Source: CALMFG01 sp963674805
GTDB lineage: Bacteria; Bacillota; Clostridia; Christensenellales; CALMFG01
Length of the DNA stretch: 64,000 nucleotides
Reading direction: 5' to 3'
Assembly: GCA_963674805.2 (NCBI GenBank)
Contig: CAXXNY010000026.1
Span: 62,001 to 126,000, forward strand
The notes beneath the pieces were generated by a model. The model was not told the origin of the DNA and searched no databases. It saw only the letters and a list, made by a program, of their open reading frames with translations. A program made the translations under genes and the position numbers. Positions 9,559 through 18,031 of this stretch are shown in pieces; the first letter of the stretch is position 1; each line of letters opens with the position of its first letter.

Positions 9559-9574
9559 AATATCTCCTGAATGA

Positions 9575-10170
9575 TTATTTTTTATGGGCGATATCATGTG
9601 ATTGGATAAAATCATTTAATGATATCTTTTTCGGCATCTTTAAATGGCGGCAGTCCCATCTAGCGGCAATCACCGGAAGGCCGGTTTCGATCGCCCTTAA
9701 AATCAGTTCGCCATTTTTGTTTCTGACCGGATTTTTGCCGTTATATTTATAGAGGCATCCGGCGGGGAGGCGAGGTACATATAATTGACGCCGGGCAGAC
9801 GCGCCACCAACTCATCCCCGGCGGAGAAAACCTCCGGTTTATGCCCGGTACAGAACGGATGGGTATGGGCAAACGACACGCGGCGGGGGATCACCATGTC
9901 GATTAAAAACCTGAAAACCACATCGAAAACAACGTTGCTGTGTCCTCCGCGGAACACATGCCCATAGGTATAGACCTTTATGGCTGACTTTCTTCCGGTT
10001 GAAGAATCAACCGCTTTGATGCGTACCGGCAGGATAATCGCGCCGCGCTCACATTTGTCAACCGCGGTCAGCGGAAGTGCTTCGCAGCCGAATGCCGCTG
10101 CGGCCTGATCTTCAGTTAAGAACAGCTTACCATGATGACGCTTTAACACGCGTTTATTAATAACGTACAT
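9575..10170 (-). CDS. JAMM/MPN-like protein (frameshifted)
   Basis: The start is the ATG at 10170, preceded by a GGAG site. The frame breaks at an A-run (plus-strand TTT at 9746-9748). Adding one base joins the SPPDAS segment to KYNGKN and continues to a stop at 9575, for about 198 residues. The segment FAHTHPFCTGH followed by FSAGDE fits the metal-binding HxHP-x(n)-S-x2-D pattern of JAB1/MPN (JAMM) deubiquitinase-like metallopeptidases, including a distant glutamate-rich N-terminal half. The inferred role is hydrolysis of an isopeptide or peptide bond, but no partner such as a ubiquitin-like protein is nearby. The assignment rests on this motif only. Confidence 0.55.
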
Positions 10171-10267
10171 GATTTTTTTCTCCGGTATCAATTATAACAT
10201 GAAGCGTACATGCGCGTATAGACGGACAATATCACATCATGGTACAATTTCATAAAAGGAGAACAGC

Positions 10268-10672
10268 ATGGAAAAGATTTTCTTGGATCAAACCCAATCC
10301 CCCGATACTGCGGCATTACAGGCGGCGCTGGGGGATTGTTACCGCCTTTATGAAGAATTATTAGAGATGACCAATCGCTTTGACGGGAAATGGACGTTTT
10401 ATAAAGGCTGGTCATATAAGGTCTTTCATGAGTCCAAAGCTTTGTGTTACATTGCGCCGGGCAATGAATGCTTTGAGGTCAACATGGCGATACGTGAAGA
10501 TGAAAAGGCGGCATTACTAAAAGATGATTTAAGTGACGACGTTGAAGAGATGGTTAAGCATGCCGAAAAAGCAGCGGAAGGGTATGCGCTGAAGTTTCTG
10601 GTGCGCAACAAGATGAGCTTTAATCGCTTAAAACGCGTCTTGGCGCTCATTATACCGCGGCGTTTAGCATAG
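10268..10672 (+). CDS. DUF3788-like protein
   Basis: This 134-residue soluble protein starts after an AAAGGAG site. The N-terminal helix is followed by WTFYKGWSYKVF and a beta-rich middle (CYIAPGNECFEVNM), and it ends in a basic helix. The pattern resembles the DUF3788 family of small uncharacterised proteins, often found near other stress-type small proteins. The next gene (DUF1801-like) begins 13 bases downstream, so the two are probably co-transcribed. Function unknown. Confidence 0.65.
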   Translation: MEKIFLDQTQSPDTAALQAALGDCYRLYEELLEMTNRFDGKWTFYKGWSYKVFHESKALCYIAPGNECFEVNMAIREDEKAALLKDDLSDDVEEMVKHAEKAAEGYALKFLVRNKMSFNRLKRVLALIIPRRLA

Positions 10673-10685
10673 AGGCAGAGATGCT

Positions 10686-11057
10686 ATGGAAATCTTCCAC
10701 GGATATTTGGACAGCATAGGGGATATAGGGCATCGCGCACGTACGGTAGCCGTGCTGAATTGGGTATCGACAGCATTTCCAAAGCTCGTCCCAAAAATTG
10801 CATGGAACCAGCCGATGTTCACTGACCACGGCACTTTTATTATCGGGTTCAGTGTATCCAAACAGCATTTGGCTTTCACGCCGGAACAAGCGGTTGTTGC
10901 GATGTTTTCCGACCAGATTAAAGCGTCCGGCTATATGCACACCAAGATGCTGGTACAGATTCCATGGGAGAGTCCTGTGGACTATAATCTGTTAAAAATG
11001 CTGATTGATTATAATATCCGGGACAAAGCGGCCTGCAAAACATTCTGGCGCAAATAA
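10686..11057 (+). CDS. DUF1801 / frataxin-like iron chaperone (YdhG family)
   Basis: This 123-residue protein has the conserved block VPKIAWNQPMFTDHGTF followed by IIGFSVSKQHLAF, typical of the YdhG/DUF1801 family. That family has a frataxin-like fold, and members in Bacillus were proposed to carry iron for Fe-S and heme assembly. It is cytoplasmic. It lies between a DUF3788-like gene and a methyltransferase on the same strand, with short gaps. The family call is firm; the iron role here is by homology only. Confidence 0.8.
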   Translation: MEIFHGYLDSIGDIGHRARTVAVLNWVSTAFPKLVPKIAWNQPMFTDHGTFIIGFSVSKQHLAFTPEQAVVAMFSDQIKASGYMHTKMLVQIPWESPVDYNLLKMLIDYNIRDKAACKTFWRK

Positions 11058-11081
11058 TAAAATCAGTTTAAATATGAGAAT

Positions 11082-11768
11082 ATGAATATGTCTGATAATA
11101 CGACCCCGCATAAAGCCGCACAATATGACTCTGACATCACGAAAGTGATTCCTTTTTATGATACGATTTTAGATGAAACCGTTGATCTTGTTGCGGCTGT
11201 TAATCCAAGTCCCGATATATGGCTGGATACGGGATGCGGTACGGGTAATGCTACGGTTAAGGCAATTAAGAGATTCCCTGAAACGCAGTTTATGCTGGCC
11301 GATCCATCGCCGGAGATGCTGAAGATTGCACAGAATAAATTCGAATCATATCCAAAAGTATCTATTATCGGCACTTATGCAACTCAATTGCTCAACGAAC
11401 ATGTTATGAATGAAGCCGATGTGATTACGGCAGTACAATGCCACCATTATTTAAGCGAACCCGACAGAAAGAAAGCGGTTGATGTTTGTTTCAGTCTCTT
11501 AAAAGAAAACGGGTTATTCATCGTGACCGAAAACATCAGGCCGTCTGATGATATCGGCATCGCCGCCGGCAAGGCAAGGTGGATCGAATATGAGATACTG
11601 ATGGGGAAGAGCAGGGAAGACGCAGAAAAACATGTTGACCGGTTTGACCGGGCGTACTTTCCGATCACGGTGGATGCGCATTACCGACTTTTAAAAGAAG
11701 CCGGCTTTAGAAGCGTGAATATGTTTTGGTATGCACAGATGCAGGCGGGATTCTATGCGATAAAATAG
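11082..11768 (+). CDS. Class I SAM-dependent methyltransferase
   Basis: This 228-residue Rossmann-fold methyltransferase has motif I WLDTGCGTGNAT, an acidic motif II end (MLADPSPEML) and a post-I segment (VITAVQCHHYLSE). It resembles the broad group of small-molecule methyltransferases (Methyltransf_11/25). The substrate is not evident. A perfect 12-bp terminator follows, so it closes the short plus-strand run that begins at 10268. Confidence 0.82.
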   Translation: MNMSDNTTPHKAAQYDSDITKVIPFYDTILDETVDLVAAVNPSPDIWLDTGCGTGNATVKAIKRFPETQFMLADPSPEMLKIAQNKFESYPKVSIIGTYATQLLNEHVMNEADVITAVQCHHYLSEPDRKKAVDVCFSLLKENGLFIVTENIRPSDDIGIAAGKARWIEYEILMGKSREDAEKHVDRFDRAYFPITVDAHYRLLKEAGFRSVNMFWYAQMQAGFYAIK

Positions 11769-11792
11769 GGAAACTTATCAAATAAAGCGAAT

Positions 11793-11819
11793 AAAGAAAC
11801 CGCCTTTAGGCGGTTTCTT

Positions 11820-11820
<1 letters not shown>
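11793..11820. terminator. Bidirectional terminator between the methyltransferase and the tRNA cluster
   Basis: A perfect 12-bp stem (11793-11804 with 11809-11820) has a 4-base loop and T-rich flanks on both strands. Confidence 0.85.
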
Positions 11821-11904
<84 letters not shown>

Positions 11905-11910
11905 ACGTAT

Positions 11911-11986
11911 TGGAGCTGATGATGGGACTTGAACCCGCAACCTGCTGATTACAAATCAGCTGCTCTGCCAATTGAGCTACATCAGC
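11911..11986 (-). tRNA. tRNA-Thr (TGT)
   Basis: The acceptor GCTGATG pairs with CATCAGC, the anticodon loop TTTGTAA gives TGT and CCA is encoded. With the CGT isoacceptor at 8893 this is the second Thr tRNA in the window. Confidence 0.94.
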
Positions 11987-11990
11987 ATAC

Positions 11991-12025
11991 AATAACACCT
12001 AAAACACGAAGTTTTAAGTGTTATT
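11991..12025 (-). repeat. Inverted repeat in the tRNA-Phe/tRNA-Thr spacer
   Basis: A 15-bp stem with one mismatch (11991-12005 with 12011-12025) and a 5-base loop fills the spacer between two tRNA genes. It is AT-rich, so it may be a processing hairpin rather than a terminator. Confidence 0.6.
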
Positions 12026-12027
12026 GG

Positions 12028-12103
12028 TGGTGCCTCAGAGTGGAATCGAACCACCGACACAGGGATTTTCAGTCCCTTGCTCTACCGACTGAGCTACCGA
12101 GGC
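12028..12103 (-). tRNA. tRNA-Phe (GAA)
   Basis: The acceptor GCCTCGG pairs with CTGAGGC (one G-U), the anticodon loop CTGAAAA gives GAA and CCA is encoded. Confidence 0.93.
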
Positions 12104-12120
12104 ATATTGCTTAAAAAAAA

Positions 12121-12197
12121 TGGCGACCTGGAAGGGACTCGAACCCTCGACCTCTAGCGTGACAGGCTAGCGTTCTAACCGGCTGAACTACCAGGCC
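12121..12197 (-). tRNA. tRNA-Asp (GTC)
   Basis: The acceptor GGCCTGG pairs with CCAGGTC, the anticodon loop CTGTCAC gives GTC, the discriminator is G and CCA is encoded. Confidence 0.93.
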
Positions 12198-12215
12198 ATA
12201 TAAAAAAAACAATTT

Positions 12216-12292
12216 TGGTGGGGCCTCAGGGACTCGAACCCCGGACCGATCGGTTATGAGCCGACTGCTCTAACCAGCTGAGCTAAGGCCCC
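12216..12292 (-). tRNA. tRNA with CAT anticodon, probably elongator Met
   Basis: The acceptor GGGGCCT and anticodon loop CTCATAA give CAT, and CCA is encoded. The paired first base argues against an initiator. The body resembles clostridial elongator tRNA-Met, but a lysidine-modified tRNA-Ile2 cannot be excluded by eye. Confidence 0.85.
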
Positions 12293-12301
12293 TGAAAGGT
12301 T

Positions 12302-12376
12302 TGGTGACCCCTAGGAGACTCGAACTCCTGTTACCGCCGTGAAAGGGCGGTGTCTTAACCGCTTGACCAAGGGGCC
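12302..12376 (-). tRNA. tRNA-Glu (TTC)
   Basis: It is a near-standard Gram-positive Glu tRNA: acceptor GGCCCCT with AGGGGTC, anticodon loop CTTTCAC giving TTC, CCA encoded. Confidence 0.94.
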
Positions 12377-12403
12377 ACATTTTTCAACATCTGATAGTAG
12401 TCA

Positions 12404-12480
12404 TGGTCGGGGTGAAGGGACTTGAACCCCCGGCCCCATGGTCCCAAACCATGTGCGCTACCAAACTGCGCTACACCCCG
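12404..12480 (-). tRNA. tRNA-Pro (TGG)
   Basis: The acceptor CGGGGTG pairs with CACCCCG, the anticodon loop TTTGGGA gives TGG and CCA is encoded. It is the first gene of the array in transcription order. Confidence 0.94.
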
Positions 12481-12584
12481 TTGCCAAACCCGAGTTTTTG
12501 CGACGTCTAATAATATACAATAAATCAATACCCGTGTCAATCATTTTTTGGTTTTTTAAAGACGTACTGTAAAATTAAAATAAG

Positions 12585-12607
12585 TAGACATAAGGATATT
12601 ATGTCTA
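12585..12607. repeat. Inverted repeat upstream of the miaB promoter
   Basis: A 9-bp perfect inverted repeat (TAGACATAA, loop GGATA, TTATGTCTA) lies 13 bases before the -35 box of miaB. It could be an operator for miaB or a promoter-proximal element of the divergent tRNA array. Confidence 0.45.
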
Positions 12608-12619
12608 TATGATTTTAAG

Positions 12620-12648
12620 TTGAAAAAAGCACCATGCAACGGTATAAT
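12620..12648 (+). promoter_or_regulatory. Sigma-A-type promoter of miaB
   Basis: TTGAAA (12620-12625), 17 bases, TATAAT (12643-12648). The ATG used for miaB is 30 bases downstream. Confidence 0.75.
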
Positions 12649-12678
12649 CAGGGGAACAAAACGAAAAAAGAGGATGCA

Positions 12679-14007
12679 ATGAATCAAAACACCAAAAAAA
12701 CCTATTATGTGATGACATACGGCTGTCAAATGAATGAGCATGAATCGGAAAAAATCGCCGGTATGCTGTCCGAGATGGGGTATATAAAATGCGATTCACC
12801 GGATAAAGCGGATGTCATCGTGGTGAACACATGCTGCGTGCGGGAGAGCGCGGAAGCCAAGATTATCAGCAACATCGGCTATTTAAAGACCTATAAACGC
12901 GGTAAGTTTGAACCGATTATCGTCATCAGCGGGTGTTTGACCCAGCAGAAAGCATTGTCAAAGAAGCTGTTTTCGCGGTTCAGCCATGTCAACCTGATTA
13001 TTGGCACCTTTAACCAACACCGGCTCCCTGAGTATCTGGAGCATGTTAAGCAAACAGGCAAGCGGATATTGGCTGTTGATGAAGCAGCGGGGGATATTGT
13101 CGAGGATATTCCGGCGGACCGGAATCTTCATCCTTTTGCATATGTCAACATCATGTACGGATGTGACAATTACTGCGCGTATTGTATCGTGCCGTATGTG
13201 CGGGGGAGAGAGCGCAGCCGTACGCCGGAAAGTATTTTAAAAGAAATCAACCAATTGGCAGACGAAGGTTATAAACAGGTGACACTTTTGGGGCAGAACG
13301 TCAATTCATACGGAAAAGGGATTTCGCCCTCCGTCAATTTTGCCGAATTGCTCAGAAAAATAGAGGATATTGACGGAATCAAGCGGCTCCGTTTTATGAC
13401 GTCCCACCCGAAGGACCTTTCGGCCGAGTTAATTGAAGTCTTTAAAAACAGAAAATCCGTTTGCAATCATATCCACCTGCCGGTACAGGCAGGCAGCAGC
13501 CGTATATTGAAGCTGATGAACCGGAAATATGATAAAGAACATTATTTATCTTTGATCGAACAATTAAGAGCGGTTAGCCCGGATATCGCCATCACAACGG
13601 ATATCATCGTCGGATTTCCGGGTGAAACCGAAGCAGATTTTCTGGAAACGCTGGATTTAGTCAAACGGATGCAGTATGACTCGGCATATACCTTTAAATA
13701 TTCCAAGCGAAGCGGCACCAAGGCTGCGGATATGCCGGATCAGATAGATGAGGAGACTAAAACCGACCGTATTATGCGACTGTTGGAGGTCCAAAACGAA
13801 ATCACTTATGATAAAAATAAGTCTTTAGTTGGTAAGACATTCGTGGTGCTCGCAGAAGGCAGGCGAGAGGGAAATAACCAGATGTTCGGCCGCACAGATT
13901 GCTTCAGGCTGGTAAACTTTGAATCGGATCAGGATTTAACCGGCGAATTTGTGAATGTTAAAATCATCAAGGCCATGAAGAATTCTTTATTGGGTGAGAT
14001 CATTTAG
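12679..14007 (+). CDS. miaB: tRNA-2-methylthio-N6-dimethylallyladenosine synthase MiaB
   Basis: This 442-residue radical SAM methylthiotransferase adds the methylthio group to i6A37 of tRNAs reading UNN codons. The ATG at 12679 is chosen because an AGAGGA site precedes it; an upstream in-frame ATG at 12634 has none. The N-terminal domain binds the auxiliary cluster through Cys 16 (YGCQMNEHESE), NTCCVRE and SGCLTQ. The radical SAM motif is C162-x3-C166-x2-C169 (CDNYCAYC). The C-terminal TRAM-like segment ends with VNVKIIKA. The prenyltransferase that makes its substrate, MiaA, is also in the window at 22.8 kb. Confidence 0.96.
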   Translation: MNQNTKKTYYVMTYGCQMNEHESEKIAGMLSEMGYIKCDSPDKADVIVVNTCCVRESAEAKIISNIGYLKTYKRGKFEPIIVISGCLTQQKALSKKLFSRFSHVNLIIGTFNQHRLPEYLEHVKQTGKRILAVDEAAGDIVEDIPADRNLHPFAYVNIMYGCDNYCAYCIVPYVRGRERSRTPESILKEINQLADEGYKQVTLLGQNVNSYGKGISPSVNFAELLRKIEDIDGIKRLRFMTSHPKDLSAELIEVFKNRKSVCNHIHLPVQAGSSRILKLMNRKYDKEHYLSLIEQLRAVSPDIAITTDIIVGFPGETEADFLETLDLVKRMQYDSAYTFKYSKRSGTKAADMPDQIDEETKTDRIMRLLEVQNEITYDKNKSLVGKTFVVLAEGRREGNNQMFGRTDCFRLVNFESDQDLTGEFVNVKIIKAMKNSLLGEII

Positions 14008-14092
14008 ACCGATGCGCTGTTAAAATGCGGTATTATATGGTATATTAAGCATAATAAAATAGTAGATTTTGATGAAGTCGGGAGGCTTTTTC

Positions 14093-14962
14093 ATGAAAAA
14101 GAGAATTTTTTTACTGATTGTTATCCTGCTTGTTGTCAGCCTGGTTTTAACGGGCTGCGATATGAAACTGAGCATCAGGGATAATAATGTCGGCATATTA
14201 AAAGTAACCATTCCAAACGATGAACTGGGCGATAAAGAAGTATCCCAGTCCGATATTAATGATTATGTCCAAAGCGTATTTTCGGCAAGCGACGCGGTAA
14301 CCACGGAAATCACGTCATACCGCCAGAACAGAAGCGGTCATCATTTAAGAATTAAAATTAAGCCGGTGCACCGGCTTTATGATACCTATGACAACGGATT
14401 TGCAATCGGCGGGGCATACCGCGTGTTTAAGGAATTCGCTCTTAATCATTTCGGCAGGGCAAATTGGCGTACGGGTAAAAACGAGATTGCGGATGCTCTG
14501 GATGACCAGCTCATGTTTGCGGTTGACAGCAAAGGTCAGGAACTTGACCAGTATGATACTGCGCGCATCATGGACAGCACAAGCCTTCGCCTGAACAAAG
14601 CCGTTTATATCAAAGGCGGATTTTATAACATGACGGTGACGCTGCCGGGGCGATCGATTATCACTTACTCGACGACAAAAGATGTCGTCCAGCTTTCCGG
14701 CCGTTCGGTAGTGCTCGGTTCCGGTGACGTTTTAATGATTTATAAAGGCAACTTCTGGGGTATTCTGGCGCTCATCGTGGTCGGTGTACTTGCCATAATT
14801 ATTCTCGTTGCGGTATCAAAGAGCAAAAAGAAGAATCAGGTATCCGAAAGTTCTCCCCAAAAATCGGTCAGCACGATATTCTGCGATAAATGTAAAACGC
14901 CCGCATCCAAAACGGACAAGTTCTGCAGAAAATGCGGTGCACCGATTAAAATGGAGGAGTAG
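14093..14962 (+). CDS. Lipoprotein with C-terminal membrane helix and zinc ribbon
   Basis: This 289-residue protein starts at the ATG at 14093 after a GGGAGG site. It opens with a lipoprotein signal ending in the lipobox LTGC. A soluble domain of about 210 residues follows, with no motif I know. A membrane helix (about 222-243) comes next, then a basic linker, and the C-terminus is a double-CxxC zinc ribbon (FCDKCKTPASKTDKFCRKCG). An extracellular lipid-anchored N-terminus with a predicted cytoplasmic zinc ribbon would let it connect surface and cytosol; this is inference. It is directly followed by the MBL-fold gene, whose ribosome site overlaps its last codons. Confidence 0.78.
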   Translation: MKKRIFLLIVILLVVSLVLTGCDMKLSIRDNNVGILKVTIPNDELGDKEVSQSDINDYVQSVFSASDAVTTEITSYRQNRSGHHLRIKIKPVHRLYDTYDNGFAIGGAYRVFKEFALNHFGRANWRTGKNEIADALDDQLMFAVDSKGQELDQYDTARIMDSTSLRLNKAVYIKGGFYNMTVTLPGRSIITYSTTKDVVQLSGRSVVLGSGDVLMIYKGNFWGILALIVVGVLAIIILVAVSKSKKKNQVSESSPQKSVSTIFCDKCKTPASKTDKFCRKCGAPIKMEE

Positions 14963-14963
14963 A

Positions 14964-15683
14964 TTGTTTAAACTAACCATCATTGGTAAATACGGTCCTT
15001 ATCCTAAAGCCGGCGGAGCAACGTCGTCTTACTTGCTTACCATCGGCGATAAACATGTGTTGATTGATTTAGGATCCGGCTCGTTGACGCGGATTCAGCA
15101 AATCATGGATATAAGCGATATTGATGCGATTATATTCTCACATCTGCACGGCGACCATACCGCAGACGCTGCTGTACTCGGCTATGCAGTCATGCTTAAA
15201 AAACTGCCGAGGATATCGGTTTATTTACCCGATGCACCCCAGCCGCAATATGACGCAATCCGCAAGATGGAACAGTTTGAGACCGAGACAATCAGTGAAG
15301 CCACGACAATCGATTTATTCGGCGCCAACGTTACCTTTAAGCAAACACAGCATCCGGTGCTTTGTTACGCAATAAAAGTCGCCTATGAGAATAAAGCCTT
15401 TGTTTTCTCGGCTGATACCGTTTATGATACATCTTTAAGCACGTTTGCGAAGGACTGTGATGTGTTCTTATGTGACAGCGCGGTAACACATGCCAACCAC
15501 CCCGATGCCATGCCGCATCCTTCGGCGAAGCAGGCGGCTTTGATGGCAAAGGAGGCCGGGGCAAAACGATTGCTGCTGACCCATATCAGCCCGGAAGCTG
15601 ACGAAGACCAGATATTTATTGAAGCTAAAAAAGAGTTTGACCTCTGCGTGGTCGTAGAGGAAGGGAAAGATTACTATATTTAG
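14964..15683 (+). CDS. MBL-fold metallohydrolase (RNase Z / YhfI-like)
   Basis: The start is taken as TTG at 14964 because a GGAGGAG site (14953-14959) overlaps the preceding stop. The product has 239 residues. The metallo-beta-lactamase signature HLHGDH is present, with downstream metal positions in a FSADTVYD and LLLTHISPEA context. The size and motifs place it near YhfI and the RNase Z-like branch, rather than beta-lactamases. No extended substrate arm typical of tRNase Z is visible, so the substrate is open. Translationally coupled to the lipoprotein gene upstream. Confidence 0.83.
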   Translation: MFKLTIIGKYGPYPKAGGATSSYLLTIGDKHVLIDLGSGSLTRIQQIMDISDIDAIIFSHLHGDHTADAAVLGYAVMLKKLPRISVYLPDAPQPQYDAIRKMEQFETETISEATTIDLFGANVTFKQTQHPVLCYAIKVAYENKAFVFSADTVYDTSLSTFAKDCDVFLCDSAVTHANHPDAMPHPSAKQAALMAKEAGAKRLLLTHISPEADEDQIFIEAKKEFDLCVVVEEGKDYYI

Positions 15684-15693
15684 ATAAAGCAAT

Positions 15694-15728
15694 GGGCAAA
15701 GATGCGCTGTGCATCAATGCCCTTTTTT
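15694..15728. terminator. Terminator between the MBL gene and yjdF
   Basis: A two-part stem (GGGCA/TGCCC and GATGC/GCATC, 15694-15722) is followed by T6. It overlaps the end of yjdF on the other strand. Confidence 0.75.
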
Positions 15729-16139
15729 CTTTTCTTTTTTCTTAATCTGATGGTTTAAGTACTTTTCATCTGCGGTTTGATCTTTGTGCAGTTTGTTTAC
15801 TTTTTTGCGTTCCTGCTTCTGCGCCTCACGGCTGAGCCGCATCGCTTCCTGCGCCTTGGTACTGGTGCCGGCGGATTGCAATGCTTTGCTGACCTGCCGC
15901 TGCATACGCTTAGGGTTAATGTGTGAGATACGTCTGCTATCCGCTTCAACCGGTTTCCCAAACTTCATCGTTTGATATCGGGCCATGACGAGCGCATAGA
16001 CTTCATAGTCCTTCGGCTCGCTGCTGCCAAAGACCACACGGCAGGCCTGGAGTTTCTGTCCTGAGATTCTCTCAAAGACACCGACCCAAAACGGACACTC
16101 AAAATAGACCGTCAAAGTTACGGATATCGGATTTTTCAT
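15714..16139 (-). CDS. yjdF: YjdF family protein (DUF2992)
   Basis: This 141-residue protein has the family opening ISVTLTVYFECPFWVGVFER and the FGSSEPKDYEVYALV block, then a basic, Lys/Gln-rich C-terminal helix region. The family has no known biochemical role. In Firmicutes it is commonly under a yjdF-motif (azaaromatic-sensing) riboswitch and is suspected to act in toxin response. The 250-base upstream region holds a structured leader consistent with this. A perfect AGGAGG ribosome site lies seven bases before the ATG. Confidence 0.85.
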   Translation of the reverse strand: MKNPISVTLTVYFECPFWVGVFERISGQKLQACRVVFGSSEPKDYEVYALVMARYQTMKFGKPVEADSRRISHINPKRMQRQVSKALQSAGTSTKAQEAMRLSREAQKQERKKVNKLHKDQTADEKYLNHQIKKKEKKKGH

Positions 16140-16145
16140 GGTTTT

Positions 16146-16268
16146 CCTCCTGTTATGATATGCTCAGCATTTAACAAGGAACGGACAACCCCAGGAGGGC
16201 AGGTTACTGACAGATTAACTGCATCCGGACTACCAACCGGATCGTGTTTTTATCCTTTACTGATGGTT
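16146..16268 (-). promoter_or_regulatory. Candidate yjdF (azaaromatic) riboswitch leader
   Basis: Read on the minus strand, about 120 bases separate the predicted start of transcription from yjdF. They contain a hairpin ATCCGG/CCGGAT, a GC-rich GTAACCTGCCCTCCTGGGGTT block and an ATGC/GCAT hairpin. The CCTCCTG in the block (plus 16192-16198) is perfectly complementary to the CAGGAGG ribosome site (plus 16146-16152), so translation could be masked. Class assignment is by gene context; I could not match the consensus base by base. Confidence 0.5.
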
Positions 16269-16269
16269 T

Positions 16270-16299
16270 ATCATACCATTAACGCACGCAATCAGGCAA
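16270..16299 (-). promoter_or_regulatory. Promoter of yjdF
   Basis: On the minus strand, TTGCCT (plus 16294-16299), an 18-base spacer and TATGAT (plus 16270-16275) precede the structured leader. Confidence 0.5.
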
Positions 16300-16388
16300 T
16301 GATTATCACAAGCTGTTAAAATTAAGATAGAAATCTATATCATTTTATATTACAATTTATAAGTAAATCTTAAATTTGTGGGAGCATT

Positions 16389-17820
16389 ATGAAAGAAATA
16401 TACGAAAATCCGTTAATTACACGTTACGCAACAAAAGAAATGGCTGAGAATTTCTCGGATGAGAAAAAGTTTAAGACATGGCGCAGGTTGTGGATTGCGC
16501 TTGCAGAATCAGAACAGGAACTGGGGTTAAATATCACCAAGGCCCAGATTGACGCTTTAAAAGCATTCAGGGATGACATCAATTACGATGTTGCTGAGGC
16601 ACGCGAAAAAGAAGTCCGCCATGACGTTATGTCGCATATATACGCATACGGCGAGCAGTGTCCGGAAGCAAAGGGAATTATTCACCTCGGCGCAACCAGC
16701 TGCTTTGTCGGTGATAACACGGATATTATCGTGTATGATGATGCAATCAATATTATTTTAAAGAAGCTAATATGCGTGATGGACAACCTAAAGTCCTTTG
16801 CGCTTCAGTATAAGGATTTGCCGACACTTGGTTTTACGCACTACCAGCCCGCACAGCTGACCACGGTAGGCAAGCGCGCGTCTCTGTGGTTACAGGACCT
16901 GGCGATGGATTATCAGGAGCTGAGAGACGTCAAAAGCGCAGTTAGACTGCGCGGTCTAAAAGGCACCACCGGCACTCAGGCAAGCTACTTAGCACTGTTT
17001 AACGGCGACCACAGCAAGGTGCAGAAGCTGGAAGCGCTTGTCTGCTCAAAAATGGATTTTGAAAAAACTTTTGCCGTAACGGGGCAGACGTATCCGAGAA
17101 AGCTGGACAGCAGGATTATCAACTTATTATCTTCTGTCGCACAGTCAGCATATAAGTTCAGCAATGATTTAAGATTGCTGCAGAATTTAAAAGAAATCGA
17201 AGAGCCGTTTGGCGCGAAACAGGTCGGTTCCTCGGCGATGGCATATAAACGCAATCCCATGCGCTCGGAGCGTATATCCGGGCTTGCACGGTTCGTGCTA
17301 TCATTAGCAAGCAGTCCGGCGATTACGGCTTCGACACAGTGGTTTGAACGGACATTAGATGACTCCGCAAACCGCAGGCCTGGTGATTCCGCAGGCGTTT
17401 CTGGCTGTTGATGCGATTTTAAATATTTATCTTAACATCACAGATTCGCTGGTTGTGTACGATAATATGATAGCAAAGCATATCGGTGAAGAACTGCCGT
17501 TTATGGCAACTGAGAATATCCTGATGCTGGCCGTTAAAAACGGGGGAGACCGGCAGGAACTGCACGAAAAGATCAGGGAGTATTCCATGATTGCCGCAAA
17601 ACGCGTCAAAGAAGAAGGCAAAGACAATAATTTGTTGGAACTGATTGCGGCGGATCCTGCATTTAAAATTAATCAAAAAGAATTGGATGATATGATGAGC
17701 CCCGCAAACTTTATCGGCAGGGCAGGGGAGCAGGTAACGGATTTTATCAAAAATGAAATCGACCCGATTTTGAAAGATAACCAACAGCTGCTGGGATTAA
17801 AGGCGAATGTGAGCGTATAA
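16389..17820 (+). CDS. purB: Adenylosuccinate lyase PurB (frameshifted)
   Basis: PurB cleaves adenylosuccinate and SAICAR in purine synthesis. The first frame (16389-17411) carries the N-terminal and central domains, including the superfamily signature GSSAMAYKRNPMRSERI and the THYQPAQ motif. The second frame (to 17820) supplies the C-terminal helices. They join at CC 17379-17380, where removing one C gives the continuous segment DDSANRRLVIPQAFLA. The corrected length is about 476 residues, normal for the Firmicutes long form. Because the enzyme is central to purine synthesis, a sequencing indel is more likely than true loss. It has no neighbour in purine metabolism here. Confidence 0.92.
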
Positions 17821-17851
17821 AAAAGGATACCCCGTTATCCGGAATATCCTT

Positions 17852-17852
<1 letters not shown>
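17816..17852 (-). terminator. Terminator of tRNA-Trp
   Basis: An 8-bp stem AAAGGATA/TATCCTTT (17822-17829 with 17845-17852) is followed by T-rich sequence when read on the minus strand. Confidence 0.55.
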
Positions 17853-17927
<75 letters not shown>

Positions 17928-18031
17928 AAAATAGCACTCATGATTTTGCGACGTTAACCATTATAATTAAGTTTAATGGCAGTGTCAATAGACATCATAA
18001 AAATCGTCATATAAAAATAGGAGACAATATT

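Noticed and set aside
12216..12292. Initiator tRNA-fMet
   Set aside because: The first base pair is a normal G-C, whereas initiators have an unpaired first base; the body fits elongator Met, or possibly Ile2.
16389..17820. purB as a true pseudogene
   Set aside because: All motifs remain after one base is ignored, there is no further decay, and the enzyme is central to purine synthesis.
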